Part shown: in pieces, positions 12,101 to 22,828 of the stretch | Layout of the letters: the number at the start of each line of letters is the position of its first letter | How positions within the stretch are numbered: position 1 is the stretch's first letter | The notes under the pieces: generated by a model | What the model was told of the DNA's origin: nothing | Database searches by the model: none | Seen by the model: only the letters and a program-made list of their open reading frames with translations | Source of the DNA: Blepharisma japonicum | Taxonomy: Eukaryota > Ciliophora > Heterotrichea > Heterotrichida > Blepharismidae | DNA: 64,000 nt | Direction: 5' to 3' | Assembly: GCA_949751835.1 (NCBI GenBank) | Contig: CATKHK010000007.1 | Location: 372,001-436,000, forward strand | Position numbers and translations under genes: made by a program

Positions 12101-13643
12101 TGTGAGTTCTGTCGACGTTCATCAAATATTGATAATGACTGTAAGCTGTATCAAAATTTTTGGTAATTGTTTTTGCTAGTCTTGTCAAGCTATCAAATGA
12201 AGGAGCTTTATTTTTGGAAAGCTCGCGCCAGAACTCAGTTTGGGCTGATAAAGATTGGACTTCAGCAATATGAGCGGATTCAAGGTAGCTTGCAAAAGTA
12301 ACCATTGTGATTGCATCTTTTCCTACATGCTGCCTGGTTTTATAAATAATGAACTGTTCATCTAGAAATGGGTTTCTTTGTTCGGCTTGTTCAAGCTTTG
12401 CTATAGCTTCTTGACGATTTTTGTAAGTCAAGTGAAATTGAGCCACAAAAATTTTTAAAATACTGGATTTTGGGAATTTTCTTTCAGCTTGGTAATAAAA
12501 TTCTTCAATTTCATCAAGCAGCTGTGTATCTTTGGTCTTATATGATCCAACTTTTTCAAGAATCATGAATCTTGTATGAAGTTCAACTTCATAAGGATTT
12601 CTAATGGTATTTATAGTTTTCTTTAATAGTTCTCGCCTACGCCAATTACAGGCTTCTCCGATTAGAATCCACATGCAAGGGCAACCTATATAAAACATTG
12701 TTACAGGTTCAGGATTTTCATGATCATCAAGTATAAGAGCAATTGTTAAGCAAATAGTAGCCCAGGTGAAAATTCCTAAAAATCGTGTCTGAATTACACA
12801 TGTTCGGTAATCATAAAATGGCATATAATAAATGTACAAATATGTCATTATGAAGCCACTAAGTAAAAACACGATATCAAGCATCAAATAATATTCTTTC
12901 TCATAATAGAAATTAATAAAAAATATCATAACAGCTTTGATCATCAAAAATATTAATTCAACTCTTGCATGTGGCCTTGCTGCGATATCTTCACTAGTAT
13001 ATTCCAATTCATAAAAGCTTGCAGCTACAATCAAGCTTAGCAAGCCAAATATAATTGAAATTATTGTGGAAGAAGCTATAAGTAGCCAACTTTGTTCTTT
13101 CGGGCATCCTTCCATCTCCATATTTCCTACAGCGCAGCTTAATATGACAATAAAAAGAGTTTGAAATGGCAAGTATAAGACAGTGGTCAAAAGTGAGGAG
13201 ACTGACCTTAGTAGCTTCAACAGCAAAACGTTTTGTATTCTTTTATTAATAAACCTGTAGCCAACTATCCCAAAATTCAACAAATTTGCGAAGACGAAAA
13301 ACATGCAAACTATGTATATAACCAGATTTCTCATATAATCTTCTTCTGAAAAATAAAACTCAAATTTTAAATAATAGCAAATTTCTGCAAACAATTCTGA
13401 GTATTCATGGTTTCAGGGAAACTCAGCGCGGTCATTGAACGGAAAAGAAAGCAGCTGGAGGGTATCAATGATCATTCCTAACAAATTTAATTTGAACGAC
13501 ACCCTGCTGTCCTTTGCCATTACAAATAGCGTTCCCATCAAAGCGGCTTTTAACCCTCGCCAAGTACGTTGAAAGAGGTTTGATTTATGCTCTTCAGATT
13601 CAGATAACTTTTCATCATCGGCTTCTAGCTCTGCATTACTCAT
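9165..13643 (-). CDS. TmcB-like multi-pass membrane protein with TPR and PAS regions
   Basis: A single open frame of 1492 residues from ATG 13643 to TAG, kept open by eight TGA=Trp codons. Seen in order: an acidic cytosolic leader; about eight membrane helices (residues 48-290); a helical TPR-like region (about 300-540); a PAS-like domain (about 565-690, with GQVEKVNSSFLLWL and IIKFMPDPFGKDF); a second PAS-like stretch; then a C-terminal block with membrane helices near 896, 1086, 1202 and 1431 separated by long loops that carry NxS/T sites. This is the plan of the protist tiny-macrocysts B (TmcB) family. PAS domains bind small ligands or sense light and redox state; the ligand here is unknown. 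Largest gene in the window. Confidence 0.85.
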
Positions 13644-14448
13644 TTTTTATTTAATTAACCTTTGTATTTAAGCTTAGTCAGGCAGAAACTAAATAAAGTT
13701 GTGAGAGGAAATTTTTATTGTTCAATTATTCAGTATGAAAGAAAAATTAAGATTTTTTTGGCTATAAATCACAATTTTAGAATTTTAACTGCATGCAAAT
13801 TATCGATTAAATTATATTTTCAATGAGATGGACTGCTATGTAGAATGATATAAGTTAATAGAATTCGGCGCAAATCAATGGACATACGTTTTAATGGATT
13901 ATTTAGCTAAATAATTATAAAATTAAATTCGTTCCTGATATCTATTTCTTCTAGGTATCAAATTTGACGCTACCAGCTTTAAAGTGTAATTAATTAGCCA
14001 ATTAAACTGAATATCATATAATAATGTTATAAAATTAAATTAACAAAAAGAGAAGAGATTGATCTAGATAATAATACGTCAAGTGGTAATCATAATAGTT
14101 TGCTGTATAGCTATCAATTTTTATAGAGAATGACAATTCAGAGTAGCAATTTTTTTAAAATTATTTTTTAAGAATAAATTAAAAGTAAATTGCTTAAACT
14201 TTTTAAATATGATAAAAAAATAGAGATCAATGCTAGAGAGTATTTTTCATATGTTTGTATTAAAAAGAAGGATTTTAAATATAACCTATTTTTATAGAAT
14301 TCGATTTAGATATTTATAATTAATTATGGAAATTATAGAAAAGACTAAAATTAACTTTAATATTGAAATATTTTAATTATAAGCAGAATATTAACTTTAT
14401 CTAAACAATTATACAAAAACTTGGGGCTTTGCTTTTATATATTTTAAA
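13644..14448. other. Intergenic, AT-rich
   Basis: Very AT-rich stretch between divergent starts of the TmcB-like and SUN genes. I see no frame longer than about 20 codons, no GC-rich island and no tRNA-like boxes. It must hold the promoters of both genes. Confidence 0.6.
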
Positions 14449-15288
14449 ATGGATTCTGTTAGCAAATCTTCCTTACTAAAGCTACCCCCCTCACTAACCT
14501 CAAGCCCAAGCACATCATGCTTTTCTTTCTCAACTCCAAAGCCCTTTCTACACAACTCATATTCAGATCTAAAGAACATTTGAGCTCCAACTGCCATTAA
14601 GAAGGACAAGATGGACTTTTTGTCCTGTTTTTTCATATCGACCTTTATATTTTTCTTAGGAAGTCTTTCTTCAATGATTTTTGTTCACTGATTTATTGTA
14701 GACACCCCTTCACTAATTCCTCCAGTAAAAGAAGTCCTTCAGCCTGTCATTATAAAAGAGATCCAGGAAGACTCTTTGGATGCATATATTAATTATGCGA
14801 GTATTGCAAATAAAGCAGCAATTATTTCTGAGTTTTCTACACCTGAATATCATGGCGCTTTATCCTGGTTTTCTAATAATCGAAGAGAGTCTGCATTATC
14901 TGATGACAATTCTTTAGGAAATTGTTGGGCTTTTGCAGGAAACCAAGGACAATTAGCCATTCAACTTGGATATGAAATATATCCAGAGCAATTTTTTATA
15001 AGGCATGCTAATGTAAAGATTATATAGATTGTGGATTTTGTGACAGCACCAAAACAGTTTAAAGTGTGATCTACAGACACTTCAACTGAAAGTAATGAGT
15101 GTTCTTTATTAGGAAACTATAGCTTCGATTTGAGGATTAAAGGGGAAAAAAGAAAAGCTTGAGGACTATTTAAATGTAAAAATAGCTGTGATATTGCAAT
15201 CAATGGAATTCTTCTAGAAATTGATTCAAATTATGGTGGAAATAATACATGCGTTTATCAATTTGGCTTACATGGAAGGCCAAAATAA
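14449..15288 (+). CDS. SUN-domain nuclear-envelope protein
   Basis: Exons 14449-15012 and 15028-15288 give 274 residues. A Ser/Pro-rich nucleoplasm-side leader (1-56) is followed by one membrane helix (about 57-84, FIFFLGSLSSMIFVHWFIV) and then almost at once by a SUN domain (about 112-274): NYASIANKAAIIS, GNCWAFAGNQGQLAI, QFFIRHAN, and after the intron IVDFVTAPKQFKVW and LLGNYSFDL. GNCWAF is the SUN hallmark. SUN proteins sit in the inner nuclear membrane and bind KASH proteins in the perinuclear space to link nucleus and cytoskeleton. Unlike animal SUNs there is almost no lumenal coiled coil, and the protein is small. Start: first ATG after upstream stops. Confidence 0.9.
15013..15027 (+). 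other. 15-nt intron
   Basis: GTAAAGATTATATAG. Phase 0 with in-frame TAG; removal joins FIRHAN to IVDFVTAPK and restores the SUN domain. Adenine at position 10. Confidence 0.92.
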
Positions 15289-15828
15289 GCAGTTTAATAA
15301 AATGTTTATAAGTTATACACAATAAATCCTTAATATTAATTTTCCTTATATTGAGAAAAGAACTGGAAGTCAGAAGTTATTTGGCTTTATAATTATTGAA
15401 ACCTTCATAATCAGAATATAGCATCCTCCCTTCTATTTTAGATTTTACTGAATTCTTCAATTTATAAAGCTTGCCTGCACATTTGGAAATCGAGTTATTA
15501 AAATTGAGATGAAGCATTGCAATAGCATCTCTCATGCTTATCTCATTTTGATGCTAATTACAAAATTTAATTTACTTTCTTTCTTCCTTGAGTTTATAGA
15601 GAATTTGAGCATTTTATTAAATATTATACAAATAAAATCATTAACTAAATGCATAAATTGTTGCGTCTAGCAATGCGTAGCACTAAATGGCATGGAATAG
15701 AGACGTTAAATTTTAAAGATTAAGTTGGCTGATTGATTGATATAAATACCTTCTTCGGTGGATGGCATTATTCTAAATCGGTATCTAATACTCTCAATGT
15801 GTTTATTAATATTTAAAAATTAGAAATA
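15289..15828. other. Intergenic region with one small open frame
   Basis: 540 bp between two plus-strand genes. It is less AT-rich than most spacers here and holds the small minus-strand frame 15377-15535 and an overlapping imperfect inverted repeat (15506-15544). Nothing else recognised. Confidence 0.5.
15377..15535 (-). CDS. Possible 52-residue small protein
   Basis: Open frame from ATG 15535 to TAA, starting MRDAIAMLHLNFNNSISK and ending NNYKAK. It has mixed, protein-like composition and no TGA. No domain is recognised. Upstream the frame stays open for only six more codons. The inverted repeat at 15506-15544 overlaps its start, so the segment could instead be a structured RNA or chance. 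Confidence 0.25.
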   Translation of the reverse strand: MRDAIAMLHLNFNNSISKCAGKLYKLKNSVKSKIEGRMLYSDYEGFNNYKAK

Positions 15829-16926
15829 ATGAAAAAGAATGGATTTCAAAGACCATTTCACGCTTTGCAAATTATTGCTTGAACACTTATAGGATCAATA
15901 ACTGTTCTGTTCTATGTGTTTGTTATACCAGTTTTTCCAAGTGAGTTACAGATAATGATAGGGATAATTTTTTCAGCCTTTTTTCTTTTAACTTCGATAT
16001 TGGGATTTTTATGCACTTTTATTGATCCTACTGATCCAGCTATACATGAAGAACTGATTGCAAAAAAAGAAATGTAAAAACTACTCAGGAAAGATTTTGA
16101 TTTAAAAAAGTATCCAAAAATCTGTCAAATGTGCAAAGCACATGTGCATGCAGATAGCAAACATTGCAGAGAGTGTGAGAGATGTGTGGATCATTTTGAT
16201 CACCATTGCAAGTGACTTAATAATTGCATTGGAAGAAGAAACTATAAATTATTTGTTAAATTAATATGAAGTTTGGAAGTTTTGGTTTCAATCATCACTA
16301 TATGTGGATCTGCTGTATTCAATGAAATTTTAAATGGAGAAGCATTTAAAGAACGGTTGGAGGAAAATTTAAATATTACTGGAGATGGGATATATTGCTA
16401 CCTTGCTGCTGTTTGTTTTATGGTGTGTATTAGTGGATTAGTGGCTATTGCAAATGCACAATTGATTGGATTTCACACATGATTGATGCTTAAAAAAATG
16501 ACAACTTATGAATATATTTTGAGTAAAAGGAAAGCTAAAAAATATGAAGTGGTAGAAGTTACAGTGAATCACAGTAAAGTAGTGATGGAAGAAATTCCTT
16601 TAGAAGAAATTTTTGAGCCATACATTGATAATCCTGAATATACAGAATCAAGGCCAAAAAGAAATATAAGAAATTCATCAGGAACAGTCGTTCCTGTAAA
16701 TTGGAATGAGCTACAAAAATTCACAAATCCAAATTTTACCCTTCAAAATCCTGCTGAAAACGAGAACGAAGTTGAAAAAGAAATAAAAGCTGAAAAAGAA
16801 GACAAGGCACAAGAAGAAGACCCTTCTGTGGAGAATGAAAACTCTTGCAGGCTAGAAATCGAAGAGAAATCAAGAGAAAACTTAAATGACACTACTGCAA
16901 TCGAAAATTCAGGTATGTCTGCTTAA
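15829..16926 (+). CDS. DHHC-type protein S-palmitoyltransferase
   Basis: Exons 15829-16073 and 16089-16926 give 360 residues. Two membrane helices (about 18-38 and 46-66) precede the Cys-rich domain (about 92-135: CQMCKAHVHADSKHC, CERCVDHFDHHCKW, NNCIGRRNYK) with active-site DHHC at 119-122. Two more helices follow (about 140-155 and 185-207), then the TTYE (TTxE) motif at 220-223 and an acidic Glu/Lys-rich tail. The Trp after DHHCK is TGA 16213-16215. The enzyme moves palmitate from CoA to cysteines of target proteins, usually at Golgi or plasma membrane. Several proteins in this window carry MGC-type N-termini that are typical DHHC substrates, but no link is shown. Its 3' end faces the kinesin gene, 44 bp away. 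Confidence 0.95.
16074..16088 (+). other. 15-nt intron
   Basis: GTAAAAACTACTCAG. Phase 2; the in-frame TAA arises at its second base. Removal joins KKEM to KDFDLKKYPKICQMC. Adenine at position 10. Confidence 0.93.
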
Positions 16927-16970
16927 TTGTGTTTATATATTATTTGATTAAAAACTTGTCTTAAATTAAT

Positions 16971-19892
16971 TTATTGGTTTTTATGCGCTTTAATGAGATT
17001 TTGGATATCTTCTAAAGCTCTAAGTCTCGAAGTCACCGCTTGATTTTTATCCTCATTTGTTTTTAGCCCTGTTAGATCTTTTTTCTGCTGCTCAATTAAA
17101 TTTTTCAAATGTGTTTCTGTTTCTGCTACATAAGACTCAAGATCGTTGAGCTGCTCTTTTAGTTCACAGCATTTATCTTTGTATTTCATTTTGGCAGCTT
17201 CTGAAGATCTTAACTCTTTCATTATTTCTTGCTCTCTTAACAATAGGACTTTATTTTGTTCTTTAAGTTTTATAAGTTCTTGCTCAATCATATTTACTTG
17301 ATTTTCGACAATAGATAGTTCATGCACTTGCCCATTTCTGTATGCTTCTAATTCAGCCAAAATATTATCTCTTTCTTGCATTAGCCCATTTTTTTCACTA
17401 TTCAGCTTGCTGTCGCTATCATTTACTTTTTCCATAAGTTCTTGATTAATTTGTTTCAGCTGCTTTATTTTTTTGCTTTTCTTCTTTATTTCACCTTCTA
17501 AAAATTCTAAGTCCTGCTTTGAACCCATATTTCCTAGCGCATTTTCCTGTTTAGACAGCTTTTGGGACGTTTCTTCTAGAACTTTATTTAAGTGCTCAAC
17601 TTCTTGCTGAATTGCTCTTTTTTCTTCTTCGTTAATTTGATTATCTTGATTTAATTTCTCGTTTTCTTCGTTTAAATCAGATAAACTAAACCTTAACTCC
17701 TCAGCTTCTTTTTTGAGCAGTAAAATTTCTTCTTTTTCCATGTCCATCAGTTTTTGCATTTCTTTTAATTTATTTCTGAGGCTTTTATTTTTCATTTTCC
17801 TGGTTTCTGCTTCTTGACGAGCCGCAAGTCAGTTGGTTTCTAATTCTTCACTTCTTATGCGTAAAATTTCATATTTACCTTCAAGTCCATTATTATTTCC
17901 TAGCAGCTCGCTTACTCTGTTTCTCAAGGCAATATTTTCTTCCTCATATTTTTTCCTATCCTTTGATTCAACTCCTGCTTTAAAGCTTGTTTCATTAAGT
18001 GTGCCTTGCAAGTTCTGCAATTGTTTTTCCAACTCTGATATAGTCTTCTTTTTTTCCTTTAACTGTTTTTTTCATTCTGTATTAGTCAGGCTTGGATTTT
18101 CACCAGGAATAGGAGAATACCTATAAGCTTCATTTACTTGCTTTTCTTTTTCTCTATGTAATATTTACAATAAAGCATGGAGCTGAGAAACCTGTGAATT
18201 ATTGATTTCTCTTTCTTTTAGAAGCTGCTTTTCTAACTCTTTTATCCTTGAATCTGCTATATCTGGGGTAGAAAATTTTGAATTAGGATTTGTAGGAGGT
18301 TTTGTGCTCCCTGTTTGCTGCAATTTTAATGCATATTCCTGAACTTTTGCATAGAGCTCAGCAGATTTTACTTGTCCTTCTATTAATCTCTCTGCTTGGT
18401 CACTAATCAAATTTTCTTGGTCTCTGAGAACTCTTTGGAGTTCTGTAATTTTTAAGCTGTCATTTGCAATTTTTATATCTCTTTCTTTTATTTGAATGCT
18501 CATTTCATCTATCTTTTTTAAGTGCAAGTTCAATTGGGCTTGGGTATTTTGCAATTTGCTTCGTAAAATGTCATTTTCTTCTCGGAACTCATTAGGATTA
18601 TTTCTATCAGTGAAACACTCTCTTGCAATTTCATGAGAAGACTGAGACCTTATGGGTGGGCTTTCTCTCATATGAAGTGAAGATTCATTCGTATTGATTC
18701 TACTTGGTAGCCCAGGCGATTTGTCGCTAAGTTTATTTCGTAAGCTTGCTAGTTCATTTTTTATAGATTCGCATTCTCCTAGATAAGTGGAAGCCATATC
18801 TTTAGAAACTGAACTTAGCTGCTGCTGAATTTGATTGATAATAATTTCTTTATCACTAAGCCAATCAAGTGAAGGCTCTTGAGAGTCAACACGAAAATCC
18901 CTAATTTCTTGCTTAATCCTTTTTATTTCATCAATTAATGGGATTTCTGATTCTCTAACTGGGATTCCTTTTATTCTTGACACATATTTTAAGGCAGCCA
19001 TAGTGTGCTTTGCTAAAGTAGGATTTGTAGTGATATTGCAGCATAAAAGTGTCTGGCTTTCAATATACTTTTTTAAGCTTAAGATCAACGAATTTTCTCT
19101 CCATATATTTTCATCACTGGTTAGTACTTTTGAGAGAGCATTAAAAGTCTTTGCAATATTTTTTTTCTCGTCCTGAGATAAGCAGTTTTCTTTAATAACC
19201 TTTTGGTCATTTGATGCATTTTCTGATGCTGCTAAATCAACAAAGGCGATACTTCCTATTTCTTTGTTGGCTTGAACTTCATAAAGTGTTAAAAATACAG
19301 CAAAATGAGACCTTGTTTTTAATTTTGGGTCAGGCTTTAACAAAACTTTTCTTACTTGTAAAGCGTGGTGGAGATGTGAAAATAAATCATTGACTCTTCT
19401 TATAGGGTGCTCTGTTAAATTTTCGATTCTTGGGATGTTGCTATATACAACATTTAATCCTCTGCTATTATAAACCATCAGATCACTTATAACATCATTG
19501 TAAAACTGAGTGACACTCGCACGCACTTCTAAATCTCGCCCATGGCTTCTTTCTCTTTCTATCGTTGAAAGGATCCTTTCTGTGCATCGGACTAAAACTC
19601 CGCGATTTTTCCCTTCGCTTCCTCTCAATGTATAGCTTTTCCCAGAGCTGAATAGTAATTACTCAGAAGTTCCAAATAAAATTACGCAGGAATTTTTTCC
19701 TTTGAATAAATCTTTTGTAAAATTTTCTAATTCATTGTCATAGATTTCTGCTTGAGCAGAAACATCAGAGTATAGAGTATTAAATGTAAAATTTTGATTT
19801 CTGTATGTCAGAGTAGTTGATTCTATATTAATTGGATTTTCTTCGTGTAACGGAGGCCGAATTCTGCAGATTACTTTGAGAGATTTGGACAT
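16971..19892 (-). CDS. Divergent kinesin motor with long coiled-coil tail
   Basis: Exons 19892-19663, 19647-18169 and 18153-16971 encode 963 residues. The motor (about 1-310) starts KVICRIRPP and has P-loop GTSDSGKSYT (74-83), rebuilt exactly by removing intron 1. Switch I reads KLKTRSHF in place of the usual SSRSH text, and switch II is DLAASE (214-219, nt 19221-19238) in place of DLAGSE. After the motor, nearly 500 residues are heptad-rich coiled coil with low-complexity breaks (about 320-400 and 490-510). Kinesins use ATP to move along or reshape microtubules. The changed switches suggest altered or lost ATP turnover. No PH, FHA or other cargo domain is seen. Subfamily unassigned. Confidence 0.9.
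18154..18168 (-). other. 15-nt intron
   Basis: GTAAATATTACATAG. Phase 2, in-frame TAA at the junction. Removal joins QLHALL to EKEKQVNEAY within the kinesin coil. Adenine at position 10. Confidence 0.88.
19648..19662 (-). other. 15-nt intron
   Basis: GTAATTACTATTCAG. Phase 2; splits the kinesin P-loop (GTS / DSGKS). Rebuilding this motif makes the call nearly certain. Adenine at position 10. Confidence 0.95.
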
Positions 19893-19973
19893 TTAAATCA
19901 ATATTTATTCGAAACCCAATTTATTCAAATTTTTTAATTTTCCACTCAATTTTTATAATAAAAATGCTAATTA

Positions 19974-20471
19974 TTAGATTTTCTGCTTTTTAATTTTTCC
20001 TTTCAGCTCATAAAGTTGCTTTAATTTTGTCAAAGGATCTCCTTGAAATGACAATATCTGAGAGAGCAGCGAAATTTTAGGAATTTGCAGTTGTCTTATT
20101 TCAGTTGGCTGTAGCCCAAATTGTTCGCGGTTAAATTCTCTAAGCCTTTCCAATTCTTCTGGGTCAGGATTTTTCCCGGTATTAACGATACAATTGCTTT
20201 TTCTTTTGACGCCAGTTTTATTTTGGTTATGCTTTGCAACTCTATCAATATCAAGGTGAAGATGTAAATATTCCGCCAAACTTTGCTGGCCAAGCAGCCT
20301 TTGGGTTTGGCTAGAGAGCTGACTTGGGGTTTTTCCAGGCAAGCAGCCGCTTTGCATTATTTTTCTTCATCTACCAATTCCAAATTTCATTAAAGCTACC
20401 TTTAAAACTTCAACCTCATCTGGTCTCCATCCTGGCGCTAAAGTGGCATTTTTAAGACTTTGACTGTTCAT
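19974..20471 (-). CDS. SANT/Myb-like domain protein
   Basis: 165 residues from ATG 20471 (MNSQSLKNATLAPGW) to TAA; one TGA=Trp codon at about 20367 links the first 34 codons to the rest. Residues 14-70 form a Myb/SANT-like helix set with evenly spaced Trp (GWRPDEVEVLKVALMKFG, GRWRKI) followed by a Thr/Gln/Leu helix. The middle is basic (KRKSN) and the end is helical and Lys-rich. Such domains bind DNA or histone tails, so a nuclear role is likely but inferred. It is divergent from typical Myb proteins and has a single repeat. Confidence 0.75.
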
Positions 20472-20531
20472 ATTTTGATATTAAATATATAAATACTTCT
20501 TGTATGTGAATAGATTAAAATTAAAAATCAA

Positions 20532-21452
20532 TTATTCCTCAACTGTTTTCAATGACTGAGTTATTGTTTCTCTTTCTGGCCTTTTTTCAGTTTTATATTT
20601 ACATACTGTTTTCGAGATTTCTTTTCTAACCTGCCTAGTAAGGCCATAGATAACTGCATTTAAAAATCCATTTATACAGATTCCAATACCCGAAAGTAAA
20701 ACCAATTCAAATGGAGCATATCCTTCATCAGAGAAAGAAAACAATCTGAAGACTGAAACTGGGCCTTGACAGATCATAAGAACTAAAGGATAAAGTCTAA
20801 GTTTCATAATTAAGACCCTCCTTATGTTAGCATGCTCGTGGAAAGACCCTTCATTTCCTTGCAATTTCCTAATAATTTTCATATAAACTACAAAGTTATA
20901 TATGATGACTAGCCATAAAGGTATATAAAATAAAGCTAATTTTAAACAGATAAGATATGTATGATATTCTTCATTGCCTTTATCATGAACAATCCAGCAT
21001 CAGCCGTTAGATGGCCCATAAAAATCGCCAATCCAAGGAATAATTGCAGCTATCAAAGGTATTCCAAAAGAAAATAGACAATATTTTAGATGATAGTTTT
21101 CAAAACTAGCATTTTTAATAGCACTTGAATATAAAGTATGAGCAATTACTGATGTTCAAAGCACTTCAGATAGAGTAAAATAAGTAATAGCTGCTCCTTG
21201 AATTCTACATCTTACAGAATTTCCTTTATCGTATGGAATCATGAAGCCTATATAATAACTACTTATTGATATAAAAACATCTACGCTTGCCAAATAAAAT
21301 ACCAGCCGAAAAGCAAATACTCGAAGGTTTTTAAATGCTAAATATACAAAGCACACAAATAATGATCCAATTAAACTAAGAATTGAAGATACCAGAATAA
21401 CATTATAAACGACTTCTTGTTGTTGATCTGATAAATAGTTGTTCTTTGTCAT
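20532..21452 (-). CDS. cAMP-receptor-like seven-helix GPCR
   Basis: 306 residues in one exon. Seven hydrophobic helices are visible: about 15-37, 48-70, 85-110, 120-140, 165-190, 215-235 and 245-265. Text such as LRVFAFRLVFYLASVDVF (helix 2), the Cys after helix 2 (VRCRIQGA), GWCWIV in the second outer loop and NAVIYGLTRQVRK at the end of helix 7 matches the Dictyostelium cAR/CRL family. A short basic tail with Ser/Thr follows. These receptors sense outside ligands and act through G proteins; the ligand is unknown. Three TGA=Trp codons lie in the middle third. It lies 60 bp downstream of nothing else on its strand except the SANT-like gene, which follows it. Confidence 0.85.
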
Positions 21453-21645
21453 TTATATCATAATTTGTTTCTCCTATTTTATAATCCCTATTAATTTGTG
21501 ATTGTATTAATGTGCAGCTCTGAAGTCAATAAAAAGAAAAATAAGCTAATTTTAAAATTTATTTGAAAATAACGATTTATTGTGATATCAATATCAATAC
21601 AATTAATAATTATTAAATCTTAAATTTTTTTACAAAAAATTAATT

Positions 21646-22617
21646 TCATTTTAATCTTGATAAGGGCATCAAATGCTTCTCTCTTATTTTCGCAGGGGAG
21701 AGTGACTGTGTTTTTTGCTCTCCTTCAAAGAGCTTTTTAATATTAAAGGCCAACGATTCATCTTTCCCCTTTTTTCTATATGAAAATTTATTAATCGTTT
21801 TCGGCCTTGTTTCTCCTAACCCAAAAGAGGAATAGCTTGAGAAAAATGGGTCAACAGCAGGTGAGCAATCTTCAGATGCTGCACTTTTTTGATGATTTTT
21901 ATTATTTTGAAGGTTTAGATTTATTTGAGCAAAATTTGGAATTTTTGTGGCTTGTTTTAATACCCGTTTCCTCAATGGAGATGCAGATTGAGCCGAGCCA
22001 TTTTCATTAGTGTTTTCTTTGAGTCCTAAGTTGTTATTAATAGTGAAATAGCCTCCTGAAGCTTGGGAAACGCTAAGATCAGCTGAAAATTTATAAGAAA
22101 TTGTTGGCAAAAGTTTTTGATTTGGTTTATCGTTATCAGTAAGTGAGTATTTTTGAGGGTTTTCTCTTTTGTCAAGCATCTCAGGGGTAAAAATAATTGG
22201 AGTTTTAAGGCTATTTCGTTTGTGATGAGAATAAGCATGCAGGGGCTTCTCTTCTTTTGCTGCAGAATGAATTATTTCCTCTTCAAATTCTGAATCTAAG
22301 TCAATTAAGTCAAAGTGTTCCCCAGACGATGAAAAATCATTTTGGCATGCCACACTTTTTGTATTTGGCTCAACCTTTATACAAAGAAAACTCTCATGAA
22401 AAGGCTTTGCTTGTTTTTTAAGATCCCTTACAATATCTACACTAGCTGCTCCATCTCGATTTACACTATAACGCTTCTGTGCAGCTCGGCTTTCTCTTTT
22501 ATTTCTAATATATCTTTTATCTATTGTAAAATCAGAGTAATCGACACTATTTTGACAGTTTTCTTGAATCTCGTTTTCTATTATTCTTGTTAAGTCTGAT
22601 CTTACAAGATTTTGCAT
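21646..22617 (-). CDS. Hypothetical basic, Ser/Asn-rich protein
   Basis: 323 residues, ATG 22617 to TAA. I recognise no domain. It is mostly disordered-looking, with Lys/Arg-rich patches (KRESRAAQKRYS near residue 40), an acidic patch (DLIDLDSEFEEEI, about 95-110) and many Ser/Asn. No membrane helix, signal peptide or coiled coil is visible. Codon use is like that of its neighbours and no TGA occurs. The next gene upstream is divergent, 211 bp away. Confidence 0.7.
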   Translation of the reverse strand: MQNLVRSDLTRIIENEIQENCQNSVDYSDFTIDKRYIRNKRESRAAQKRYSVNRDGAASVDIVRDLKKQAKPFHESFLCIKVEPNTKSVACQNDFSSSGEHFDLIDLDSEFEEEIIHSAAKEEKPLHAYSHHKRNSLKTPIIFTPEMLDKRENPQKYSLTDNDKPNQKLLPTISYKFSADLSVSQASGGYFTINNNLGLKENTNENGSAQSASPLRKRVLKQATKIPNFAQINLNLQNNKNHQKSAASEDCSPAVDPFFSSYSSFGLGETRPKTINKFSYRKKGKDESLAFNIKKLFEGEQKTQSLSPAKIREKHLMPLSRLK

Positions 22618-22828
22618 TATGTAAAATCAAAAATTCTTTTTTAAAATGGTGCTTTGCTTATACAGTGCGACCCAAAAACCATATGATTGCTGAATCGTCT
22701 GATATTGATGCAAGAAAATAGATAAAGCTTTTAAAAATTAAAATTATTTTATTTGATTATAATAACATATATGATGCTTTAAAAAGATCTGAAAATTTTT
22801 TAATCCCATTTATTGGCTTAATATTTTT

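Noticed and set aside
14409-14636. 75-codon minus-strand frame
   Set aside because: It lies antisense to the SUN gene, whose plus-strand frame has a membrane helix and full SUN motifs. The minus frame has no family match.
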